From the NCBI RefSeq assembly GCF_021531255.1, contig NZ_JAFBIO010000018.1, positions 1-38,199 of the forward strand: a stretch of 38,199 nucleotides of DNA, given 5' to 3'. Source of the stretch: Allofournierella massiliensis (lineage in GTDB: Bacteria > Bacillota > Clostridia > Oscillospirales > Ruminococcaceae). Numbering within the stretch: the first letter of the stretch is position 1; every line of letters starts with the position of its first letter. A program made the translations under genes and the position numbers. The notes beneath the pieces were generated by a model. The model made no database searches. It had not been told where the DNA came from and saw nothing but the letters and a program-made list of their open reading frames with translations. Positions 8,303 to 15,714 of the stretch are shown one piece after another.

Positions 8303-9151
8303 TTATAATTTGTCGGCCTGGTGCAGGCTTGCCACATATTTGCTGGGGGGCACGCCCTTGGCCTTTTTAAAGACACGGGAAAAATAGAACTGATCAAAGA
8401 AGCCCACCGAAACGGCGATCTCGGCGATGGAAAGCTGGGAGTTGCACAGAAGATTGCAGGCCTCCCGGATGCGGTAATCGGTGAGATAATCGATGGGGCT
8501 CTGGCCCATGGTGCTCATGAATACCCGGTACAGGTGGCTGCGGCTCACCCCCACCGCCTTGGCGATGTCGTCGATGCTGGTATCGTGGGAGTAATTGTAC
8601 TGGATGTACTTGACCGCGTTCATCACATACTGGGAACTGGTGTTCACCGGGCGGGGGGCGGTCTCCTGCTGCTCCTGAATGAGCTGGCCGGCAAACAGAT
8701 ATAGGTAGCCCGCCATCCGGGCCTCATTCTGGGGTTGAGGGCCCCGGGATAGAAAGATGTTGTGCAGAGCGGTGCGCACGGCCTCCGGGTCGGTGCTGTG
8801 GTGTACCGGCCGCCCGGGCCCGAAGGGCATCTGCTGTACCAGCCGGCTGGCGCAGGCCCCATTGAACCCTACCCAATAGTATTCCCAGGGGTCCTGTTCG
8901 TCCGCCGAATAGAGAATGAGCTGGTTGGGCTTGGCCAGGAAAAGATCTCCTGCCTGCAGGGTGTAGGTCTGGCCGCCGGTCTTGTATACCCCCTTGCCCG
9001 ACACCACCAGGTGGATCAGATAGTGATCCCGCACGCCGGGGCCCCAGGTATGGCCGGGGGTACAGCGCTCCAGCCCGCAGTTGTAGATAGAGGTCTCCAC
9101 ATTGTCCACATAATTCTGCTTGAAGGACTGTTTATATACATCCGGAGCCAT
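8303..9151 (-). CDS. AraC family transcriptional regulator
   Basis: The 282-residue protein has an N-terminal cupin-like sensing half (HTWGPGVRDHYLIHLVVSGKGVYKTGG, GDLFLAKPNQLILYSADEQDPWEYYWVGFNG), typical of carbohydrate-responsive AraC proteins. The C-terminal double helix-turn-helix lies at about residues 185-280 (IDDIAKAVGVSRSHLYRVF; SIAEIAVSVGFFDQFYFSRVFKK). The ATG at 9149-9151 is chosen over an upstream GTG, because AAGGTGG lies 8 nt before it. It has its own TTGACA promoter and heads the run binding-protein-like, rlmD, GGDEF. A role in sugar sensing is an inference from domain type. Confidence 0.93.
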   Translation of the reverse strand: MAPDVYKQSFKQNYVDNVETSIYNCGLERCTPGHTWGPGVRDHYLIHLVVSGKGVYKTGGQTYTLQAGDLFLAKPNQLILYSADEQDPWEYYWVGFNGACASRLVQQMPFGPGRPVHHSTDPEAVRTALHNIFLSRGPQPQNEARMAGYLYLFAGQLIQEQQETAPRPVNTSSQYVMNAVKYIQYNYSHDTSIDDIAKAVGVSRSHLYRVFMSTMGQSPIDYLTDYRIREACNLLCNSQLSIAEIAVSVGFFDQFYFSRVFKKAKGVPPSKYVASLHQADKL

Positions 9152-9224
9152 GGCCGTTACCACCTTTACGCTGAACTTGGGGCCGGACAGAACAAAAATG
9201 CCGGCCCTCTTCTATAATATATAT

Positions 9225-9252
9225 AATATATAGGCGGGGCGCTGTTTGTCAA
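9225..9252 (-). promoter_or_regulatory. Promoter of the AraC regulator
   Basis: TTGACA (9252-9247), 16-nt spacer and TATATT (9230-9225), inside a TA-only tract (9212-9231). An alternative -10 could be shifted by a few bases within that tract. Confidence 0.7.
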
Positions 9253-9335
9253 CAATTGTCCATATGAGGGGAAGGGCGGGGAAGCCGGAATATGCGAAAA
9301 CGGGAAAAAGAGGGGAGATTCCCTGACTGAAAGCA

Positions 9336-9384
9336 GCAAAGGCCCCCGCTTCTGTTTGCGCGGAGCCTTTGTTCTGTTCTTTTT
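9336..9384 (+). terminator. Intrinsic-terminator-like hairpin without an obvious gene
   Basis: AAAGGCCCCCGC pairs imperfectly with GCGCGGAGCCTTT across a short loop. On the plus strand it is followed by GTTCTGTTCTTTTTT. No plus-strand gene lies before it. It could be bidirectional for the short minus-strand frame that ends at 9398. Confidence 0.4.
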
Positions 9385-9397
9385 TCCAGGGGATATT

Positions 9398-9595
9398 TCA
9401 ATTGTCTGCATCATAGGGCAGGATAAGCCTGCGCCCTGTTTCTGTCACATGATAAAATTTATTTGTGTCCGTATCCAGCTGAATCACATTGATGACACCG
9501 CTTTCCTGTACGGTGCCCAGGGGTCTCTGAGAGGAATCGCTCGCCTGAATAAAGACAGGATGGCCGACGGGATTGTCCGGGTGTAATCCGGTCAT
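9398..9595 (-). CDS. Short unrecognised ORF, possibly a gene remnant
   Basis: A 65-residue frame with a protein-like composition (GHPVFIQASDSSQRPLG; LDTDTNKFYHVTETGRR). No ribosome-binding site precedes its ATG, and the frame stays open for 16 more codons upstream to a TGA. It may be the 3' remnant of a longer gene or a small protein with an unusual start. It lies downstream of the hsdR terminator. No family is recognised. Confidence 0.3.
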   Translation of the reverse strand: MTGLHPDNPVGHPVFIQASDSSQRPLGTVQESGVINVIQLDTDTNKFYHVTETGRRLILPYDADN

Positions 9596-9689
9596 TTGCG
9601 CAGATTGAAAAACACGGAGATACCGAATTCTATCGGTTGCCTCTCAAGGCGTTTTTCGCTTTTTTCACAGACCAGTAATAGCAAATGGC

Positions 9690-9734
9690 AAACAGCACGC
9701 CTTTCTCCCCGCTCAAGAGAAAGGCGTGCTGTTT
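9690..9734 (-). terminator. Long perfect hairpin ending the restriction operon
   Basis: An 18-bp perfect stem (9690-9707 with 9717-9734) closes a 9-nt loop, 30 bases after the hsdR stop. On the minus strand it is followed by a weak T-rich stretch (TTTGCCATTTGC). Its likely job is termination or protection of the 3' end of the operon mRNA. Confidence 0.7.
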
Positions 9735-9763
9735 CGTGTACACAGATGGATATAAAGGATGCC

Positions 9764-12700
9764 TTAAGCGTCGGGGCTCTCCGCTTCCATCCCATCCCCG
9801 CCAATGCCGAAGAATTGCCGGAAAAATCCTTGCAGTTTTTCGATGACGGTCTGCTTTTTCTGAGCCCGGGCGCCGCCGCCAAAGCGGGAAACCGGCGGCA
9901 TCAGTTTGTCAATGTCGGTGCCTGTGGTCTTGATTTCGCCGTCACGGAAAGCATTCTGCAAAAACTTTCGGGTTTCCGGTTCCCGCAGCTTTTCCTCCCA
10001 AATGATCTGCTGCAATGCCTTTTCCCGTTCGGCGCTGACGTAACTGTTCCACTCGGCCAGCACATCGTCCACATCGTTGATGCCGGCAATAAAGTTTTCA
10101 ATCAGGCGCTTTTTGCTGCGCAGTTCGGGGCTGGCGTCCACAGCGCGGCGGATGGTGATGAGCACTTCTTTGTCATCACAGTGGGAATCATGGTACTTTT
10201 TCACCAGCATGAGGATGTAGTCGATGTTGATCTCGATCTGTCGGATCAGTTCCACCTCAAAAACGATATCGTCGGTGATATCCTCTTTGTCGCTTTTTTC
10301 CCGGTTCAGCCATTCATCCCGCAGGTCCTGGTAACGGCCCAGGTAATCCTGCAGATCCCGCTCGTCCAACAAATCCTTGTCGGCAAACTCATCAAAAGAG
10401 GAGAGCAGGCTGCGCATCCGCAGGATGGCGCCGAACAAAGCGATAAACTCTTTCTGGTTCTGTTCGCCCTCAATGCGGGGTTCCGACAGCGGGAACTTGG
10501 TGGTCAGTTCCTCAATCATATCCAGGTAACCGGGCTTGTCCCTGCCGTCGGCAGCGGTGTAGCCGTAGTAATAATCCTGGAAGCGGCGCAGCAGCACAAT
10601 ACCGCCGGCATTTTTGTCGCCAAACAGAGAGATAGCTGCATCCACCCGCTTTTGTAGGTTGCGGAAACAGACGATGTTGCCGAAGGTCTTGACCGAATTC
10701 AAAATGCGGTTGGTGCGGCTGAATGCCTGAATCAGCCCGTGCATTTTCAGGTTTTTATCCACCCACAGGGTGTTCAGGGTGGTGGCGTCAAAGCCGGTGA
10801 GAAACATATTCACCACAATCAGCAGATCCAGTTCCTTATTTTTCATCCGCAGGGAAACATCTTTATAGTAATTCTGGAACTTGTCGCCGTCGGTGGAATA
10901 GTTGGTGCGGAACATCTGGTTGTAATCCCGGATGGCAGCGTCCAGGAAATCCCGGCTGCTCTGATCCAGGCCGGTGGTGTCCTCGCTGTTTTCCTCGTCC
11001 AGAATACCGTCCGTTTCGTCCTCGTTGGCGCCGTAGCTGTAGATAAGGGCCACCCGCAGCTTTTTGGTGGGGTCTGCGGCCATCTGCTTCTGGAATTCCT
11101 GGTAGTACCTCTTGGCCAGGTCCACAGAGGCCACCGCAAAAATCGAGTTGAACCCGCTGAGGCGCTGGGCCTGCTTGATTTCCGCCACGGCGTCCTGCTT
11201 GCCGCCGGCCACCTCGGTGATGTTGGTCAGGGCGTTGAACCGATAGAACCGCTGGCCGCGGTAGGTTTTCTGGTCGAAGTGATCCAGAATGTACTTGGTC
11301 ACCAGTTCCACCCGCTTGGGGGCCATGAAGGCTTTCTCCCGGTCGATGTCCCAGACGGCCTTGTCGTCGATATCCGGCTCCTGCTCCATCGTCTTGATGT
11401 AGTCCACCCGGAAGGGCAGCACGTTGTGGTCATTGATGGCATCCACAATGGTGTAGGTGTGGAGCTGTTCCCCAAACAGCTGGGCGGTGGTGGAGTAGGG
11501 CGTTTTCCCCGATGTGGAGGCGTTGACCGCAAAGATGGGGGTACCGGTAAAGCCGAACAGATGGTACTTTTTGAAATGCTTGATGATGGCCGTGTGCATA
11601 TCGCCAAACTGGCTGCGGTGGCATTCATCGAAGATCAGCACAACACGGCTTTGATAGACCGGGTGGGCGGGGTTTTTCTTGATAAAGGTAGAAAGCTTTT
11701 GGATGGTGGTGATAATGATATGGGCTTCTGCGTCCTCCAGCTGTCGCTTGAGCACGGCGGTGGAGGTATTGCTGTTGGCGGCGCCCTTCTCGAAGCGGTC
11801 GTATTCCTTCATGGTCTGGTAGTCCAGATCCTTGCGGTCCACCACAAAGAGAACTTTATCTATGTAGGGCAGCTGGCTGGCCAGACGGGCGGTTTTGAAG
11901 GAGGTAAGGGTTTTGCCGCTGCCGGTGGTGTGCCAGATGTAGCCGCCGCCCTGCCGGGTGCCGTAGGTTTTGTAGTTGTTGGCAATGGCAATGCGGTTCA
12001 GGATGCGCTCGGTGGCGGTGATCTGGTAGGGCCGCATGACCATGAGCATATTTTCGGAAGTGAAGATGCAGTACCGGGTCAGGATATTCAAAAGGGTGTG
12101 CCGGGCGAAGAAGGTGCGGGTGAAGTCCACCAGATCAGGCAGGATCTTGTTCTGCGCGTCCGCCCAGAAAGAGGTAAACTCAAAGCTGTTGCTGGTTTTG
12201 GCCTTTTTGCTGCGGCCGGCCTTGGCCTCGCCGATGGCATTGAATCGGGTGGAGTTGGAGTAGTATTTGGTGTTGGTGCCGTTGGAGATGACGAAGATCT
12301 GCACATACTCAAACAGGCCGCAGCCCGACCAGAAGGAATCCCGCTGGTAGCGGTCGATCTGGTTGAAGGCTTCCCGGATGGCCACGCCCCGGCGCTTGAG
12401 CTCCACATGGACCAGGGGCAGGCCGTTCACCAGGATGGTCACGTCATAGCGATTGTCGTGGCGGGCGCCCTCATCCCGGCTGACGGTGTACTGGTTGATG
12501 ACCTGCAGGGCGTTGTTGTGGATGTTTTTCTTATCCAGCAGGGTGATGTTTTTGGAAGTGCCGTCATCCCGGCGCAGCACCTGGACGAAATCTTCCTGCA
12601 CCTTGCGGGTCTTTTCCACAATGTGTTCATTGGGGTTGGCCAGCGCCTCGCGGAAAAAGCGGTCCCACTCGTCGTCGGTGAAGGTGTAGTGGTTGAGGGC

Positions 12701-12904
12701 TTCCAGCTGACGGCGCAGGTTTGCGGTGAGTTCCGCCTCGGTGTGGATGGACAGATAGGTATACCCCTGCTGGGTGAGCTGTTGGATGAAGGCCTGTTCC
12801 AGCGCGGCCTCGCTCTGGTAGCTGTCCGACCGGGCAGAGCTGGGCTCGTAGGAGGTGACCACCGTGTTTTCGGTAGTGGCAGCGATGACGTTATAACTTT
12901 CCAT
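9764..12904 (-). CDS. hsdR: Type I restriction enzyme, R (motor-nuclease) subunit
   Basis: HsdR is the ATP-driven translocase and endonuclease of a type I restriction-modification complex. The 1046-residue protein has an N-terminal nuclease domain with VHVELKRRG at about residue 165 (the E-x-K core) and an SF2 helicase core. That core has Walker A TTGSGKT at about 325, Walker B-type IFDECHRSQFG at about 420, and FGFTGTP motif III. A long C-terminal helical region contacts HsdM. Length is normal for EcoR124-type R subunits. It lies 33 nt after the GIY-YIG gene, last in the operon, with GGAAGG 11 nt before the ATG. A 904-residue antisense frame across it is a codon-bias shadow. Confidence 0.96.
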   Translation of the reverse strand: MESYNVIAATTENTVVTSYEPSSARSDSYQSEAALEQAFIQQLTQQGYTYLSIHTEAELTANLRRQLEALNHYTFTDDEWDRFFREALANPNEHIVEKTRKVQEDFVQVLRRDDGTSKNITLLDKKNIHNNALQVINQYTVSRDEGARHDNRYDVTILVNGLPLVHVELKRRGVAIREAFNQIDRYQRDSFWSGCGLFEYVQIFVISNGTNTKYYSNSTRFNAIGEAKAGRSKKAKTSNSFEFTSFWADAQNKILPDLVDFTRTFFARHTLLNILTRYCIFTSENMLMVMRPYQITATERILNRIAIANNYKTYGTRQGGGYIWHTTGSGKTLTSFKTARLASQLPYIDKVLFVVDRKDLDYQTMKEYDRFEKGAANSNTSTAVLKRQLEDAEAHIIITTIQKLSTFIKKNPAHPVYQSRVVLIFDECHRSQFGDMHTAIIKHFKKYHLFGFTGTPIFAVNASTSGKTPYSTTAQLFGEQLHTYTIVDAINDHNVLPFRVDYIKTMEQEPDIDDKAVWDIDREKAFMAPKRVELVTKYILDHFDQKTYRGQRFYRFNALTNITEVAGGKQDAVAEIKQAQRLSGFNSIFAVASVDLAKRYYQEFQKQMAADPTKKLRVALIYSYGANEDETDGILDEENSEDTTGLDQSSRDFLDAAIRDYNQMFRTNYSTDGDKFQNYYKDVSLRMKNKELDLLIVVNMFLTGFDATTLNTLWVDKNLKMHGLIQAFSRTNRILNSVKTFGNIVCFRNLQKRVDAAISLFGDKNAGGIVLLRRFQDYYYGYTAADGRDKPGYLDMIEELTTKFPLSEPRIEGEQNQKEFIALFGAILRMRSLLSSFDEFADKDLLDERDLQDYLGRYQDLRDEWLNREKSDKEDITDDIVFEVELIRQIEINIDYILMLVKKYHDSHCDDKEVLITIRRAVDASPELRSKKRLIENFIAGINDVDDVLAEWNSYVSAEREKALQQIIWEEKLREPETRKFLQNAFRDGEIKTTGTDIDKLMPPVSRFGGGARAQKKQTVIEKLQGFFRQFFGIGGDGMEAESPDA

Positions 12905-12937
12905 AGGTGTACTATCCTTCCGTTTGTGCCGGCATAC

Positions 12938-13618
12938 TCACTCGTACAGGCCCTGGGCTTCCCGCTCCCTCCGCAAGTCCCGCAGGCGTTTGCCCTTATA
13001 GGTCCAGTGCACCGGCCCCTGAAGAGGATAGGAGGTATGGAGCAGCTCCTGTGCCAGCGAGGACAGCGAGCAAGTTCGGCCCTGATACTCGATCTGGCGG
13101 TCGTCCTTGACGGTGGCTACCACGTCCGGGTGACCCACCAGCGTGATTTCGGCCCCCGCTGGGATACCGCATTTGGTAAAGGAGAAGGGGGCCTTGCGCT
13201 CCTTGGCTTCCTCTTGCACTTCGGCGGCCACTTCCTCGTCGAGAATCTCATGTCCCTCGGGGGTCAGGCGGCGCAGCTTTTCCTCGGTGCCACTCAGCTT
13301 GGCGATGCTCTCCAGCAGCGCATATGCATCCTCGGCCGACATGGCATAAAACTCCTTGATCCGGGGCTTTCCGTCAAAATTGTCGATGGCGCGCAAATCC
13401 GGGTTCAGCCGGTCAATGAGGGAGTGGAGCTCTTTGTCCTGCAGAGGCTGTGAAACCTCATAGGTGGCATAGACGCGGAAGGCAAAGGGGATGCACTCAC
13501 TGCGGTTCAGCTGTTTGAGGCGCTTTTCCATATTGGAGGCGTATCCGATTTTGATATAGTCGGGGAAGGAGGGGTTGGTGAGAATGTATATAACGCCGAC
13601 AGTAGCAGATTCGCTCAT
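12938..13618 (-). CDS. GIY-YIG nuclease-like protein with a RAMA-like C-terminal domain
   Basis: The 226-residue protein begins with a T5orf172/MUG113-type GIY-YIG fold: VIYIL (9-13), YIKIG (21-25), R33 in MEKRLKQLN, E63 in KELHSLID, then KEFYAMS. These cover the metal-dependent nuclease active site. A charged linker (about 125-155) leads to a C-terminal domain (TKCGIPAGAEITLVGHPDVV ... YQGRTCSLSSLAQELL ... GPVHWTYKGKRLRDL). It resembles the RAMA-type domain linked to modification and restriction enzymes. The start is the ATG with AAAGGAG 8 nt upstream. It sits between hsdS (22-nt gap) and hsdR (33-nt gap), so it should be made with the complex. The function is not established. It may cut modified or foreign DNA independently of HsdR. 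Confidence 0.8.
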   Translation of the reverse strand: MSESATVGVIYILTNPSFPDYIKIGYASNMEKRLKQLNRSECIPFAFRVYATYEVSQPLQDKELHSLIDRLNPDLRAIDNFDGKPRIKEFYAMSAEDAYALLESIAKLSGTEEKLRRLTPEGHEILDEEVAAEVQEEAKERKAPFSFTKCGIPAGAEITLVGHPDVVATVKDDRQIEYQGRTCSLSSLAQELLHTSYPLQGPVHWTYKGKRLRDLRREREAQGLYE

Positions 13619-13640
13619 GAAAAACACTCCTTTGGAAGGG

Positions 13641-14816
13641 TCATGATTTGCGTTCTGGGAAGGTGAGCAGCTTGTCCCGGTAATACTCATATTGCTTTTG
13701 CCGGGCGGCGATCTCGGCGGGCAGGCCGCTGGTCAGATCATTGCACAGGGCGTCGAAGCGGTCGAGAATGGAGACGATGCGGCGCTGTTCGGGGAGAGGG
13801 GGAAGAAGAATCGGAATCCGATTCAAATTCTTTTGGTTTAGTTTTGGCTGGGCACCACCTGTTACATAAGGTGATAAATCCATAGCGTTAAGATAAAACT
13901 CCACATACCGCCGTGTGGCATATTCTTCAAAATGGAGTACATGGGCGTGATTATTCACCCAGTTTTTGCCGGTAATAGAAAAAGCAATAGGTGTGCTGCG
14001 TGCCAGTAGGTTTGCGCCGTCCTCAGAAACGAGCAAATAGTCTCCATCAAAAATATAGTTGTCTACGTAATCGACAATACCAGATGCTCCGTAATATGGG
14101 TAATTGCCCTTGATGCGGTTCCCGCTTGTTACCGGTTTACGTAGATTGTCACAGTTCTCTGAAATTTCATCCAGATACTTCACCGTTGCATTTGGGGGCT
14201 GTTGGAATAAAGCTGTTTGATAAAATGTAAATTGCTTTTTTCTTGCGGTGAGTTCTGCGGTGAGTTCTGCGGTGAGTTCTGTAAACTGGTCCAGAATCCG
14301 CACAATTTCCTGCTGGACTTCCAGCGGAACTATGGGCATGGGTAATTCTCTTACGATGTCTGCGTTAAGATTTTGTACTGCACCACTGAAGGAAGCCTTT
14401 TGCTTCATTATGTCCTGATATTTATTGGAACTTAGAAGATAATACAAAAAATCAGGAATATAGTAATTACTAAAATTGCTTATGGAAAGCCATCCGTCGT
14501 GGATACAGCCTTGGGTTTTCATTATATAGGGACGACCAAAACTCATTGAGTTGGATAAAATAAAATCGCCTTCTTTTACGAATCGCGATTTTTGAGCCCC
14601 TTCCATAGTTATCTTTTCTGCAACGTCTGTTATGTATTTGCTCCCCGGTTTGACATCGCCAATTTTTATCCAATTAACACCATCCACATGGTCAGTAACA
14701 TATTTTTTTATAGGCCGAGGAGATGCTCCACGCACAATGATAGCCATTTCACCAAAGGGCTTATATTCTATACCGTTCAGGCATAACTTTTTTGCCAGAT
14801 CATTTATTTTTGCCAT
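13641..14816 (-). CDS. hsdS: Type I restriction enzyme, S (specificity) subunit
   Basis: HsdS carries two target-recognition domains (TRDs) that read the two halves of a bipartite DNA site. TRD1 covers about residues 15-160. The central conserved region (VPLEVQQEIVRILDQF) runs into an ELTA repeat and RKKQFTFYQ. TRD2 covers about 205-335. The distal conserved region follows (LPPLPEQRRIVSILDRFD ... ARQKQYEYYRDKLL). The usual start MAKINDLAKKL is used, although GTG codons 4 and 3 codons earlier are nearer to AAGG and remain possible. It overlaps the preceding membrane-protein gene by 17 nt. TRD1 is visibly AT-rich compared with the flanking conserved parts, as expected for exchanged TRDs. Confidence 0.95.
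   Translation of the reverse strand: MAKINDLAKKLCLNGIEYKPFGEMAIIVRGASPRPIKKYVTDHVDGVNWIKIGDVKPGSKYITDVAEKITMEGAQKSRFVKEGDFILSNSMSFGRPYIMKTQGCIHDGWLSISNFSNYYIPDFLYYLLSSNKYQDIMKQKASFSGAVQNLNADIVRELPMPIVPLEVQQEIVRILDQFTELTAELTAELTARKKQFTFYQTALFQQPPNATVKYLDEISENCDNLRKPVTSGNRIKGNYPYYGASGIVDYVDNYIFDGDYLLVSEDGANLLARSTPIAFSITGKNWVNNHAHVLHFEEYATRRYVEFYLNAMDLSPYVTGGAQPKLNQKNLNRIPILLPPLPEQRRIVSILDRFDALCNDLTSGLPAEIAARQKQYEYYRDKLLTFPERKS
14245..14280 (-). repeat. Three perfect 12-bp repeats in hsdS encoding (ELTA)3
   Basis: GCGGTGAGTTCT occurs three times head to tail on the plus strand (14245-14256, 14257-14268, 14269-14280). It encodes ELTA-ELTA-ELTA in the helix between the two target-recognition domains. 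In the EcoR124 family, two versus three TAEL repeats change the spacer length of the recognised site. Confidence 0.95.
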
Positions 14817-15714
14817 TACTAACACCACTGCCTTGATTAGGTAAAACCAGATTCACATAAATGGAAAATAATGCACACAAAAACACATCTTCCATCGTTT
14901 TAAGTTTCTCGTGCGCATACTCTCCAGGAATCCAGAAGTTGACTTCTTTATCTAGGTTGTCGATGGAGGAAATCTCCGTATTTTCTTGGAAAGAAATCGG
15001 CTGACAATCCCATTCTGCCAAAACTTTCGCTGCAACAGCGCAAATCTCACATGCGTTTATTTCAGGACATGTTTGGAAGCCAAAATCATCAGCAAACTTG
15101 CCAAGAGGATCTTGCTCGGAGGTTGGATTTTCATCAAACATGTGCAGACGACTTATCAGATGGGGTTCAAGATCATCAAGATCTATAGGAAGCTCTTTAG
15201 CTCTATACAATTCAATTCCTCGATAAAGATATTTCGCGCCTTCATAAAAGAGCTGTGTGGTTTGCGCTTCTTTGCAATGATATTTTTTTTCGGTTTGACG
15301 AATAGCCTCTGAACATTTGCCGTAGAATTCCTGTCCTTTCAATGTCTGGTTTGGAAGCTTTAGACCAACATATTCACAAATTGCGTTTTGGACATCTTCC
15401 TCCAGCATATTGTACTCACGGAACATATTTCTATGATACGCCAAAGCCGGGTTGTACAATGCGGCTACCCAACACAAAGGCAGCAAATAGATATCATCCT
15501 TTTCATTGAAATATTTCATCAAAAAGGTATCTCGTTGTGCTTTGAGCTGCTGTGCTTTCTGGCGTTTTACTTCTTCGTCTTGACGTAAAGCAAGAGCCTC
15601 CATCCGTTTGCCCTGCTTCACTTGGCAGAGACCGATCAGGATGGCAGCAGCCAAACTTGCGGCTGCACAAATTACTGATAGAATACTGCAAACAATGGAA
15701 ATGTAGTCCGCCAT
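14800..15714 (-). CDS. Unrecognised membrane-anchored protein inside the hsd operon
   Basis: A 304-residue protein with one N-terminal membrane helix (ISIVCSILSVICAAASLAAAILIGL, about residues 5-29). A basic coiled-coil stretch (KQGKRMEALALRQDEEVKRQKAQQLKAQRDTF is the region 33-65) and a large cytoplasmic helical domain follow. Later motifs include YEGAKYLYRGIELYRAKEL, and several cysteines lie near CPEINACEIC (about 215). I recognise no family. Its ATG overlaps the hsdM stop (TAATG) with GAAGGG just before it, and its end overlaps hsdS by 17 nt, so it is translationally locked into the operon. Base composition is much more AT-rich than hsdM. It may tether or regulate the restriction complex at the membrane, or be a separate effector. 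This is inference. Confidence 0.8.
   Translation of the reverse strand: MADYISIVCSILSVICAAASLAAAILIGLCQVKQGKRMEALALRQDEEVKRQKAQQLKAQRDTFLMKYFNEKDDIYLLPLCWVAALYNPALAYHRNMFREYNMLEEDVQNAICEYVGLKLPNQTLKGQEFYGKCSEAIRQTEKKYHCKEAQTTQLFYEGAKYLYRGIELYRAKELPIDLDDLEPHLISRLHMFDENPTSEQDPLGKFADDFGFQTCPEINACEICAVAAKVLAEWDCQPISFQENTEISSIDNLDKEVNFWIPGEYAHEKLKTMEDVFLCALFSIYVNLVLPNQGSGVSNGKNK

Noticed and set aside
10739-13453. 904-codon plus-strand open frame across hsdR and the GIY-YIG gene
   Set aside because: It is antisense to genes with clear catalytic motifs. Its composition (Gly, Val, His, Gln rich) is the shadow of GC-rich third positions, and it has no ribosome site.
14245-14280. CRISPR-like short repeats
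   Set aside because: The 12-bp repeats are contiguous without spacers and lie in frame in hsdS.
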